Of a stretch of 64,000 nucleotides of DNA, positions 37,817 to 45,532 are shown in pieces (within the stretch, counting starts at the first letter, position 1; every line of letters starts with the position of its first letter). Below the pieces are notes generated by a model that worked only from the letters and a program-made list of their open reading frames with translations, was not told the DNA's origin and searched no databases. This DNA comes from Sulfuritalea sp. (GTDB taxonomy: Bacteria > Pseudomonadota > Gammaproteobacteria > Burkholderiales > Rhodocyclaceae), in contig JADJFK010000003.1 in the NCBI GenBank assembly GCA_016708585.1, positions 1-64,000 on the forward strand, in the 5' to 3' direction. The position numbers were made by a program, and so were the translations under genes.

Positions 37817-37885
37817 GGCGGACTGAAGTCCGCCCCACAATTCATGGCATGGCGTGGGGTCGGCTTCAGTCGGCCACGGCATGAG
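37817..37885. repeat. REP-like nested inverted repeat
   Basis: GGCGGACT-GA-AGTCCGCC (37817-37834) is a perfect hairpin. The longer arms GACTGAAGTCCGCCCCAC and GTGGGGTCGGCTTCAGTC pair at about 15 of 18 positions across ATTCATGGCATGGC. It lies between convergent genes and may terminate both. Confidence 0.6.
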
Positions 37886-37896
37886 CTCCGCTGGCA

Positions 37897-40146
37897 TCAG
37901 AACGGCCGCCCGAGGTAGAAGTAGAAGCTGCTGGGTCCGTCCTGCGCCTGCCCGTAGCCGAGGTAGGCCGGTCCGAGCGGCGTATCGGTGGCGACGAACA
38001 CGCTGGCGGCACGGATCCAGTCGTCGCGGTTGCTTGCAATCACCGGACGGCTCATCTTGCCGGTCTCGAGCGAAATACCGCCGTAGGCGCCCTCGAAGAT
38101 GGAACTCCGCGCCAGGCGGTGGTAATACATGGCGCGGCCATACTTCAGGTTTTCGCCGAGCAATTGACCGGTCGCATAGCCCGACAGCGCCGCGAAACCA
38201 CCCCACGAAAACTGGTCGTAGGCCGGCGATAGTTTCGAACCTGAAAGGTCGCCGGCGACTACGGCAAGATTGATTGTATGTTCGCCGAAAGAGCGGACGA
38301 AGCTGCCGCTGGCTTGCCATTTGTTGTAGGAATCGTCCGCACCGAGGCCGGTATCCGACTTGAGCCAGCTCGCGTCGAACTTCCAGCCATCACGCGGAAA
38401 ATGCACGCTGTCGAGCTGGTCGAAGATCAGGCGTGCGCTGTAGGCACCCAGCGTGATGGTGTCGGAATCAACCGGGAAGGGCAGTGTTCCGGTATCCAGT
38501 TCCCGTTTGACTGTGCCGCCCAGAACCCCCATCCGGAATGATCCAAATTCGTTGAAATTGACCCCCAGGTCCAGTCTTGCCTCGGCCTTCTTCCTGTCGA
38601 CGGTTGCAAGCCTAGTGTCGCCTTGATACACCGGTGCGGTGCGGCGCTCGAGGAATACGCTGGGTGCAATGAAGAAGTGACCTGTACCAGTCAGCGGCTG
38701 ATAGAACTCGCTGAACAAGCTGGTGGTACTGCCGAGTTGCAGGTCGGTCCGCCATTCCGCGCCGAGCGGATTGATCCAGCGTTTGCGATAGGAAACGAGC
38801 AGGTTGTACAGTGCGTCGCCACCGAAATCGCTGGACAGTCCAAGACCGAAGCGCAGGCTGTCCGGCCCCCAGGATTTCTCGACTGCGTCCACCGCCAGGA
38901 CGCGCTTGCCGGGTTCCTCGAGGTAACGGTAGTTGACGTGTTCGAAGTCGCCCGTGCCGTAAATGCGGCGCATGTCCTGGTCGAGTTTTTTCTGGTCGAT
39001 CGGTTCGCCGGGCTGGGTCTGCATGTTCCTTCGCACCGCCTCCGGGTTCACCAGGGCAAGATTTTCGAAGCGGATTTCGTCGACCGGCCGCACGTCGGGC
39101 ACCACTTCGACCAACTGGCGCTGGCGCAGCGCCGCATATTCAGCGGCGGGGATGGACAGCCGGGCCAATTGATCCGCGACTTTGCGCGCTGCGGGCTCGC
39201 CGAGGGGGGCGATCTTGCTCAGGTTGTCGAAGTCACCGGTCGAGTAGCCTTCGAGTTCCGGGGTGATCAGGATGTCGGTAGGCTTCAGCGAGGCCAGCGA
39301 GGCCTGGACGTTCTGTTCGGTGAGGATGCTCAGCATCTGTCCGACCACGCCACCGATGCCGTTCAGTTCATCGCGTTTCAGCAGGGGCGTGCCGACGTTC
39401 ACGGCGATGACGACGTCGGCGCCCATTGCCCGCGCGGCATCGACCGGCAGGTTGCTGGTCAGCATGCCGTCCACCAGCATCATGCCGTCGAACTCCGCCG
39501 GCGCCACCGCGCCCGGCACCGACATGCTGGCGCGCATGACGTTGGCGAGTTCGCCATCCTTGAAGACCACGGCCTTGCCATTTACCAGGTCGGTCGCCAC
39601 GGCGCGGAAGGGGATCGGCAGCTTGTCGAAGTTTTGGTAGCCCTTGATCTTGGAAAGCTGGCGCAATACGGTTTCGAGCTGGACGCCGGTGACGATGCCC
39701 TTGCCCAAGGATATCTTGCCGCCGCCGACGCCGATCTCGGGACCGAAGAAGGGCTTGTAGTCGTCAATTTTGCGCCGCATCGAAAGCTCCGCGCGCGGCG
39801 GTTTTTCCTTGAACAGCAGTTCCGTCGTGATTCCGGCCATGATCTGGTCCATTTCCGGCACCGTCGTGCCCGAGGCGTAGGCGGCGCCCACCAGCGAGCC
39901 CATGCTGGTGCCGGCGATGCAGTGGATCGGTACGCGATACTCTTCGAGGACCTTGAGTACCCCGACGTGGGCCGCGCCGCGCGCGCCGCCTCCTGACAGG
40001 ACAAGGCAGATCTTCGGGCGCTTGGCGGTCGGTGCCGGCGTGACCGGTTCCGCTGCGTCGACCGGCAAGGCCAATGCCGCGAGTAGCAGTGGCAGGCCCA
40101 GCCAAGAACCCGCCCTGAAAGTTGCTGCACGAAGTCTTTGGTTCAT
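37897..40146 (-). CDS. Patatin-POTRA-barrel autotransporter (type Vd-like)
   Basis: 749 residues. Signal peptide (~30 residues), then a patatin lipase domain: oxyanion loop SGGGARGAAHVGVLKVL, nucleophile in IAGTSMGSLVGAAYASG, and catalytic Asp in MLVDGMLTSNLP. Near residue 350-420 a POTRA-like segment (VRPVDEIRFENLALVNPEAV) precedes a C-terminal barrel domain ending in SFYFYLGRPF with a final Phe. This is the order of PlpD-type (Vd) phospholipase autotransporters. It probably acts on phospholipids at or outside the outer membrane. The ATG at 40146 lies 10 bp after the DUF4105 gene; they form an operon. Confidence 0.87.
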   Translation of the reverse strand: MNQRLRAATFRAGSWLGLPLLLAALALPVDAAEPVTPAPTAKRPKICLVLSGGGARGAAHVGVLKVLEEYRVPIHCIAGTSMGSLVGAAYASGTTVPEMDQIMAGITTELLFKEKPPRAELSMRRKIDDYKPFFGPEIGVGGGKISLGKGIVTGVQLETVLRQLSKIKGYQNFDKLPIPFRAVATDLVNGKAVVFKDGELANVMRASMSVPGAVAPAEFDGMMLVDGMLTSNLPVDAARAMGADVVIAVNVGTPLLKRDELNGIGGVVGQMLSILTEQNVQASLASLKPTDILITPELEGYSTGDFDNLSKIAPLGEPAARKVADQLARLSIPAAEYAALRQRQLVEVVPDVRPVDEIRFENLALVNPEAVRRNMQTQPGEPIDQKKLDQDMRRIYGTGDFEHVNYRYLEEPGKRVLAVDAVEKSWGPDSLRFGLGLSSDFGGDALYNLLVSYRKRWINPLGAEWRTDLQLGSTTSLFSEFYQPLTGTGHFFIAPSVFLERRTAPVYQGDTRLATVDRKKAEARLDLGVNFNEFGSFRMGVLGGTVKRELDTGTLPFPVDSDTITLGAYSARLIFDQLDSVHFPRDGWKFDASWLKSDTGLGADDSYNKWQASGSFVRSFGEHTINLAVVAGDLSGSKLSPAYDQFSWGGFAALSGYATGQLLGENLKYGRAMYYHRLARSSIFEGAYGGISLETGKMSRPVIASNRDDWIRAASVFVATDTPLGPAYLGYGQAQDGPSSFYFYLGRPF

Positions 40147-40156
40147 TGCCGAGTCC

Positions 40157-41209
40157 TCATTGACGATTGCTCTTGTTGTACGGGTCTGCTGCTTGTATTG
40201 GGCCGGGCACCGCGGCTTCGCGGATGCGTCGTGAAAAGTCGGTGGCGGTGTCGGCGGCCTGCGCCCTGGCATTTACGTGGGCGCGCTTCTGGAGTTCGGG
40301 GAAGGGCAGGCTGGTATCGAGTCGTCCCGATTCATAAAGGTATTCGGGCACATAGCCGCTGGCCAGGATCTTCCAGCTGAACGGCATGTGTGTCGTGTTG
40401 ACCCGGGTGTTGTACCAGATGTCGGTGGTGCAGTTGTTGACCAGAGTGTTGTAGAAGTCGGGGGTGGCCTTCAGCGCGTTCATCTTGCGTACGTACTCGA
40501 GGAACAGTCTGCGGCCATTCTCGATCGGGCCCTGCGTCCGGTACACATAAACGTCTTCCGGCGGATCATGGCGATAGTTGGTGCGCAGGCGGATCACGTC
40601 GCGCTCATCGGCTACTACGTAATACAGCTCGTATTGGCGGAAGAAACCCTTGACGGTGGAATATGCCTCACCCTTCTCCTTGCGCGTCTCGATGGAGATG
40701 GCGAGATGGTCGCCACCGGCAAAGGCGAAGCTGACGAAGGTGTGTGCGATTGCCGGCCCCATCCAGTAGACAGCCACCAGATCGACGCCTTCCAGTTTGC
40801 TCAGATCATAGGTCTTGTCGTACCAGGCAGGGGTGTAGTCGGTTTCGCTGCGGTAGGCGAAGTTGCGGATGTCATGTACCGTGACCTTGTCGCCTTCGAT
40901 GGTGGCATAGGCCAGTTTGGCCACATCCGGCTGCCACTCGCGATCATTGGAGGGTTCGATGTCGAACCACCACGCCAGCAAGATGGCAAACAGTACGAGG
41001 TAGGCAGCCAGCGCAGACCGGCGCCAGCGGCGCAAGCCCAGTGCGGCCAGGGCCAGCAGTGCTACGAGGGCAAATGCTCCGGCCATGCCGACCTGCAGGA
41101 CAGGACTCTGCGAGCCGGAAAAATAGAGGGCCGCCGTGCCCCATCCGCCGCTCGCGATGATCAGCACGGCGAGCAGGATCCAGCCCGGGATGGCGATTAC
41201 TCGTGGCAC
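40157..41209 (-). CDS. DUF4105 membrane protein (Lnb-like)
   Basis: 350 residues. Two to three N-terminal membrane helices (IPGWILLAVLIIASGGWGTA, then MAGAFALVALLALAALGL, then YLVLFAILLAWWF) precede a DUF4105 domain. Its likely catalytic residues are His in AIAHTFVSFAFAGG and Cys in LVNNCTTDIWYN. The family includes Lnb, the lipoprotein N-acyl transferase of some Gram-positives; the role in Gram-negatives is not settled. The GTG at 41209 is chosen because CAGGAGG lies 8 bases upstream; the ATG at 41272 lacks an RBS. It is transcribed before the patatin gene. Confidence 0.82.
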   Translation of the reverse strand: MPRVIAIPGWILLAVLIIASGGWGTAALYFSGSQSPVLQVGMAGAFALVALLALAALGLRRWRRSALAAYLVLFAILLAWWFDIEPSNDREWQPDVAKLAYATIEGDKVTVHDIRNFAYRSETDYTPAWYDKTYDLSKLEGVDLVAVYWMGPAIAHTFVSFAFAGGDHLAISIETRKEKGEAYSTVKGFFRQYELYYVVADERDVIRLRTNYRHDPPEDVYVYRTQGPIENGRRLFLEYVRKMNALKATPDFYNTLVNNCTTDIWYNTRVNTTHMPFSWKILASGYVPEYLYESGRLDTSLPFPELQKRAHVNARAQAADTATDFSRRIREAAVPGPIQAADPYNKSNRQ

Positions 41210-41634
41210 GGGAACAGCCTCCTGGCGCGAATCTTCATGGTGGTAATCAGGAACTTGATGCTGTCTGCGCAATTTCTACGGACTGGACCGGTCGGCATTG
41301 AGGAGGATTCGGCAGGCCGGTGCGCCGGGAGAACCCTGCTGTTTTTTGTGTGGTGCCACGCTTCGCGTCGGTCAGATTGGTCGGCGGTGCACTTTATCAT
41401 TCAGGGTAAGGCCAGCGCGAGCTGCAATATTACAGGGGAACAAATAGTTGGTCGCCGGGTCATCTGTCCGGGGGATTGGGACGTTAAAGGAAAATATGGC
41501 CGGGTCGCCAACAGCCGATGTGTGCGCTACGGCGCTGCAGGCCAATACTTTCGCAGTTAACGCCCGTCGATGGGTGGTGGGAAGCCGGCAAAGAGCTAGA
41601 ATATTTCATTACTGAATAAAAAGGGAGCGGTGTC
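41210..41634. other. Divergent intergenic region, 425 bp
   Basis: No gene is recognised. It separates the DUF4105-patatin operon from the DUF3313 gene. The right end is AT-rich (AGAATATTTCATTACTGAAT) with AAAAGGGAG as RBS of the DUF3313 gene, so it probably holds that promoter. Confidence 0.5.
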
Positions 41635-42303
41635 ATGCACATTTATCGTTGGACAATGGCCTTGGTGGTCGGAGTTTTACTGCTTGTCGGTCAGGTTTCT
41701 GCCCAGGAAAAAGCGTCAAAGTCGATGGAGTCGGGCTTTCTCGGGGGGGGCTATTCGAAGCTGAAAGAGGCTGAGTCTCCTTCAGGACTCAAGGTCAAGC
41801 GCTGGATCGCCCCGGAAATGAAAGCGGGCAGCTACGAGTTTGTCTTGATCGAACCGAACATCTTCTATCCGCAGCCGCGCAGCACCGAGCAGGTGTCGGA
41901 GCAGACATTGAAGGAAATCAATGCGTATTTCGACGAGGCGGTCCGCCGTGAACTGACCGGCCTGTTCCAGTTTGCCAAGGAGCCTGGCCCGAAAACGCTA
42001 CGACTCAAAACCGCCATCACCTCCGTGGCGGCGAAGGACATGGGTTTGAAGCCTTATCAGTTGCTGCCGATCGCATTTATCGCTACCGGCGGCAAGACAT
42101 CCAAGCAGGCTGGTCTCGCTGCCGAGTATGAAGTGCAGGACACCGATACCGGCAAGGTCGTCGCCATCGGCATGCGCGAGGGTGTCGGCGTCGAACTCAA
42201 GAGTGCCACCGAAAAGCTGACGCTGGCCCATGTCAAGCCGGTGATCGACGCGTGGGCCAAGGATGTGCGTTCGTTTGTCGAGGCGGCCAGGCAAAAAAAA
42301 TAG
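41635..42303 (+). CDS. DUF3313-type exported protein
   Basis: 222 residues with a signal peptide (MALVVGVLLLVGQVSAQ). The body begins SGFLGGGYSKLKEAESPSGL, the usual start of DUF3313 proteins, and continues with EFVLIEPNIFYPQPRSTEQV and YEVQDTDTGKVVAIGMREGV. No Cys follows the signal peptide, so it is periplasmic, not lipidated. Role unknown; such proteins are often found with other stress-envelope genes. 92 bp before the SYLF gene. Confidence 0.7.
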   Translation: MHIYRWTMALVVGVLLLVGQVSAQEKASKSMESGFLGGGYSKLKEAESPSGLKVKRWIAPEMKAGSYEFVLIEPNIFYPQPRSTEQVSEQTLKEINAYFDEAVRRELTGLFQFAKEPGPKTLRLKTAITSVAAKDMGLKPYQLLPIAFIATGGKTSKQAGLAAEYEVQDTDTGKVVAIGMREGVGVELKSATEKLTLAHVKPVIDAWAKDVRSFVEAARQKK

Positions 42304-42395
42304 GATGATTGAACGGGTGCGCGGACCCGAAAGGTCTTGCGTTGCCTGATCGGTACCTGTATTGCAATTTCAATTTCAACGTGAAGGAGTGCATC

Positions 42396-42953
42396 ATGAG
42401 CAAATATTTATCGGTCGCCAAAAACCTTTTCTTCCTGATGGCCGTGGTTTTCGGCCTCATCGCACCGCGTCTGGCCATGGCGGCGGACTCCAAGATCGAG
42501 CAGGATTCGCGTGCTGCGCTGAACTCGCTGTACGCGGGTTCACCGGGGGCCAAGGCCCTGGGCGCCAAGGCGCGCGGCGTTCTGGCTTTCCCCAAGGTCA
42601 TCAAGGCGGGACTGGTCGTCGGTGGACAAGGCGGCGATGGCGTGCTGCTGGTGAATGACAAGGTGGTTGACCACTACAACACTGCGGCAGTTTCGGTCGG
42701 CCTTCAGGCCGGCGCGCAGCACTTCGGCTATGTGCTGTTCTTCATGAGCGACAAGGTGTTGAATGACTTCCGCAACAGCAAGAACTTCGAGATCGGCGTC
42801 GGGCCGAACATCGTGATCGTCGATGCCGGCGCGGCCAAGGATCTCAACACGGAAACCGCCAAGGCCGACGTGTATGCGATGATTTTCGACCAGAAGGGCC
42901 TGATGGCCGGTGTCGGCCTGCAGGGCTCGAAGATCACCAAACTCAAGCGCTGA
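42396..42953 (+). CDS. SYLF (YSC84/DUF500) lipid-binding domain protein
   Basis: 185 residues with a signal peptide ending in RLAMAA. The SYLF domain runs ~35-185: GAKALGAKARGVLAFPKVIK, GLVVGGQGGDGVLLV, VSVGLQAGAQHFGYVLFFMS and VGPNIVIVDAGAAKDLNTET. SYLF domains bind phospholipids in eukaryotes; bacterial exported forms have no settled role. AAGGAG precedes the ATG. It stands in a series of five short exported-protein genes in one direction. Confidence 0.85.
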   Translation: MSKYLSVAKNLFFLMAVVFGLIAPRLAMAADSKIEQDSRAALNSLYAGSPGAKALGAKARGVLAFPKVIKAGLVVGGQGGDGVLLVNDKVVDHYNTAAVSVGLQAGAQHFGYVLFFMSDKVLNDFRNSKNFEIGVGPNIVIVDAGAAKDLNTETAKADVYAMIFDQKGLMAGVGLQGSKITKLKR

Positions 42954-42999
42954 ACGCGCAGTCCATCCATTGACCTATAGACACACGGAGATCAACGCA

Positions 43000-43602
43000 A
43001 TGCGTAATTTGACGAAAGCCGCTCTCATCGCCCTGACTTTTTCCGCGCAACCGGGCTTTGCCCAACAGGCACCGGTGGGAGGGCAGATCACCTCCCAGGC
43101 GCCGGGCAAGGTGGGCGTGGCTCAGGGCGTCCAGGTAACTGCCCTGGTGACAGCCATCGACAAGGCCACCCGTACCGTGACCCTGAAGGGGCCGCAGGGG
43201 AACAGCTTCGATGTCGTCGCCGGCGACGCCGTGAAGAACTTCGACAAGATCAAGGTCAATGACGAAATCGTCGTTGAATACGTGCGGGCGCTGACGCTGG
43301 AGGTCAAAAAGCGCAGCGGACCGGCTTCACGTGTCGACTCGGCTGACGCGGTCCGCTCCAAGCCGGGCGAGAAGCCGGCCGGTGCGGTCGGCCGCCAGGT
43401 GACGATCGTCGCCGACGTGATTGATGTCAGCCCGGCGACCAAGACCATTACCGTCAAGGGCCCGAAGGGCAATATCGTCGAGCTCGAGGTGCAGAATCAG
43501 GATCACTTCAAGGTTGTAAAGAAGGGTGACCAGATTGAAGCCAATTACGTCGAGGCGGTCGCCGTGTCCCTGGAGCCGGCCAAGAAGGGCGCCAAGAAGT
43601 AG
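43000..43602 (+). CDS. Exported protein with two repeated beta domains
   Basis: 200 residues with a signal peptide (ALIALTFSAQPGFAQ). Residues 45-105 and 125-195 resemble each other: VTALVTAIDKATRTVTLKGP with NFDKIKVNDEIVVEYV, and VTIVADVIDVSPATKTITVK with FKVVKKGDQIEANYVEAVAV. The duplicated pattern looks like small beta-barrel (OB-like) domains. Ends in a basic KKGAKK. Not a named family to me. GGAG before the ATG. Confidence 0.65.
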   Translation: MRNLTKAALIALTFSAQPGFAQQAPVGGQITSQAPGKVGVAQGVQVTALVTAIDKATRTVTLKGPQGNSFDVVAGDAVKNFDKIKVNDEIVVEYVRALTLEVKKRSGPASRVDSADAVRSKPGEKPAGAVGRQVTIVADVIDVSPATKTITVKGPKGNIVELEVQNQDHFKVVKKGDQIEANYVEAVAVSLEPAKKGAKK

Positions 43603-43691
43603 CGCTGGGAGGAACCGTCGGGAGGACCGCAGGTTCCGACGGCCCGCGGAGAATCGCGTATCGGCTCGTGTCGCAAATTTGGGGAACAACT

Positions 43692-44171
43692 ATGAACAGT
43701 ATCAAGAACGCCTGCGCACTGACTGCCAGCCTCGCCGTCATGAGCTTCGCCATCGGTCAGGCACAGGCCAAGCCCATCGTCTATCCGTCCAAGGGCCAGA
43801 GTCCGCAGCAGCAGCAGAAAGATGAGGGCGAGTGCTATGTCTGGGCCAAGAACAGCACCGGCATCGATCCCGCCGCCGTGGCTGCTGCGCCGGCACCGGC
43901 GCAGCAGTCAGGTCCGGCGGTAGGCGGCGGTGAGCGCGCGTCGGGTGCGCTGAAGGGTGCCGTAATCGGCGGTATCGTCGATGGCAGCAGTGGTGCCGGC
44001 AAGGGCGCTGCTGTCGGTGTCGTGGTCGGCGGCTCGCGTGCGCGACAGAACCAGAGATCCCAGAATGCCCAGTCTCAGCAGCAGGCTCAAAGCCAGAAGC
44101 AGGGCGCCATGGACACCTTCTACCGCGCCCAGGGTGCTTGCCTGGAAGGCCGCGGCTACACCATCAAGTAA
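43692..44171 (+). CDS. Glycine-zipper exported protein
   Basis: 159 residues with a signal peptide (SLAVMSFAIGQAQAK). A short domain with ECYVWAKNSTGIDPAA precedes a Gly-zipper hairpin (GALKGAVIGGIVDGSSGAGK then GAAVGVVVGGSRARQ), a Gln-rich stretch, and TFYRAQGACLEGRGYTIK. YmgG/Rick_17kDa-like proteins of this kind associate with the outer membrane; the two Cys could pair. Role unknown. Confidence 0.75.
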   Translation: MNSIKNACALTASLAVMSFAIGQAQAKPIVYPSKGQSPQQQQKDEGECYVWAKNSTGIDPAAVAAAPAPAQQSGPAVGGGERASGALKGAVIGGIVDGSSGAGKGAAVGVVVGGSRARQNQRSQNAQSQQQAQSQKQGAMDTFYRAQGACLEGRGYTIK

Positions 44172-44180
44172 GGGCACTCC

Positions 44181-44573
44181 ATGAAAAACATTCGAAATCG
44201 GGTTTTATTGAGCCTCTCTTTGCTCGCGGTGCCGGCGCTGGCGGCCGATTTTGACGGTTCGAAACCGCTGCTCTGCGCCACGCAGTCGGCGTTGGACTGC
44301 GCACGCGGCGACGATTGCGCCGCCGGTTTGCCGGAAGAAATCGGCGCGCCGTCATTCATGCGCATCGACCTGGCGAAGAAATCCGTGATCGGCCCGCAGA
44401 CTACAACCGAGATCCTGCTGCAGGACAAGTCCGGCAAGCAGTTGCTGTTGCAGGGCCGGGAGGGAGGGTTCGGCTGGACCATCGTCGTCGATCAGCCAAG
44501 CGGCGAACTGACCGTGACGCTGACGAACCGCAACGGCGCCTATGTGCTGTACGGGGCCTGTACCGTGCTTTAA
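44181..44573 (+). CDS. Small exported protein, unknown function
   Basis: 130 residues with a signal peptide (VLLSLSLLAVPALAADF). Three Cys sit near residues 32-46 (LLCATQSALDCARGDDCAAG) and one near the end (YGACTVL). The rest is a beta-rich domain (GFGWTIVVDQPSGELTVTL). Homologues are common near SYLF and DUF3300 genes as far as I can recall, but no function is known to me. Last of the row of five. Confidence 0.65.
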   Translation: MKNIRNRVLLSLSLLAVPALAADFDGSKPLLCATQSALDCARGDDCAAGLPEEIGAPSFMRIDLAKKSVIGPQTTTEILLQDKSGKQLLLQGREGGFGWTIVVDQPSGELTVTLTNRNGAYVLYGACTVL

Positions 44574-44592
44574 GCCGGACTTCGGCGCACGA

Positions 44593-44613
44593 ATCCACCG
44601 CTGCAAGGTGGAT
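44593..44613 (+). terminator. Hairpin after the small exported-protein gene
   Basis: ATCCACC and GGTGGAT pair (7 bp, 7-base loop); no long T-run. Confidence 0.45.
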
Positions 44614-44673
44614 GTTCGCCTGAACGGGTGGCCGGTTTCAGCCCCCCGGCATTGTTCGTGAACCTACACTGAA

Positions 44674-44689
44674 GCGCCGCTTGCGGCGC
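44674..44689. terminator. Hairpin at the end of the minus-strand gene
   Basis: GCGCCGC-TT-GCGGCGC, 7-bp stem, four bases beyond the stop of the 44694-45416 gene. Confidence 0.45.
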
Positions 44690-44693
44690 GAAA

Positions 44694-45416
44694 TCATGGT
44701 GCCGGGTACCGGGCGTCCGGGCCGGCGAACCATTCCTTCATCAGCGTGGTTTCGCGTTCGGTAACGATGGCGAGGAATTCGTCGGCGCCTTTCATGAAGC
44801 TGAAGGCGTCGAAGCCTCGCTGCAGGAAGGAATGCAGGTCGCCGAGTCCGGCCAGGTGGGCGGGGCCGCTCATCAACTTGAGCGAGAAATGAATCAGCGG
44901 CATCCGGGTCAGGCGATCCAGGGTCTTGCCGATCCGGTCGACCAGGGTGATCTGCAATTCGCGGTCTTTCCTGCGTCCGCAAGCGCGATAGGCCGTGACG
45001 TAGGCGGGCCAGTCAATCGCCTCGCTTTTCCCGATCTTGCGCAGGGCCACCACCATCGCGGTATCCAGCGACTCGGAGAGTGCGTCCATTTTCACGGCTT
45101 CGAGCAGCGTCATCAGCGCCCGTGCCGGCAGGACACGGACCATGATCGGAACGACGCGCGCCAGTTCCTCGTCGCGGCTCCGAAAATCCTTTGGCCCATA
45201 TAGGTCGCTGAGGAAAAACTCCGCCGCAGGTCTGTGCCGCGGACTGGCGAGCAAGTCGGCATAGGTGCCGGCAAGCCGTGCCGCCTGCCACTCCTTGAGC
45301 CGCGGGAAATCGTCCGGATCGGAATCGCTCAGTCTCGCGGTGCGCAAGGCCTGGGCTTCCGCGATACAGGCGGCCAACTCATGGCCGATGGCATCCTTGT
45401 CGACATCCTCATCCAT
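44694..45416 (-). CDS. FFLEELY-motif-like protein, unknown function
   Basis: 240 residues, soluble and helical. The segment PAAEFFLSDLYGPKDFRSRD near residue 65 is close to the FFLEELYGPxDF motif that names a proteobacterial family of unknown function. Other landmarks are LKEWQAARLAGTYADLLA and VDRIGKTLDRLTRMPLIHFS. The start is put at the ATG at 45416 (MDEDVDKDAI); the ATG at 45443 also lacks an RBS. Divergent from the aldehyde dehydrogenase gene. No functional link is evident. Confidence 0.7.
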   Translation of the reverse strand: MDEDVDKDAIGHELAACIAEAQALRTARLSDSDPDDFPRLKEWQAARLAGTYADLLASPRHRPAAEFFLSDLYGPKDFRSRDEELARVVPIMVRVLPARALMTLLEAVKMDALSESLDTAMVVALRKIGKSEAIDWPAYVTAYRACGRRKDRELQITLVDRIGKTLDRLTRMPLIHFSLKLMSGPAHLAGLGDLHSFLQRGFDAFSFMKGADEFLAIVTERETTLMKEWFAGPDARYPAP

Positions 45417-45532
45417 TTCGCGGATTATCCATCCTGCCCGCATGCAACCGTTAGAGTGGGCTGCCTAATCGATCGGTACGCCGGCGCATAGACTGGCAAA
45501 GTTCGCGACGGTGATGCTGGAGGAGGCTTGGA

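Noticed and set aside
40234..40256. Possible tenth copy of the 25-bp repeat (AAAAGTCGGTGG...)
   Set aside because: The first half fits but the ACGGCG half is missing; it lies in DUF4105 coding sequence and may be chance.
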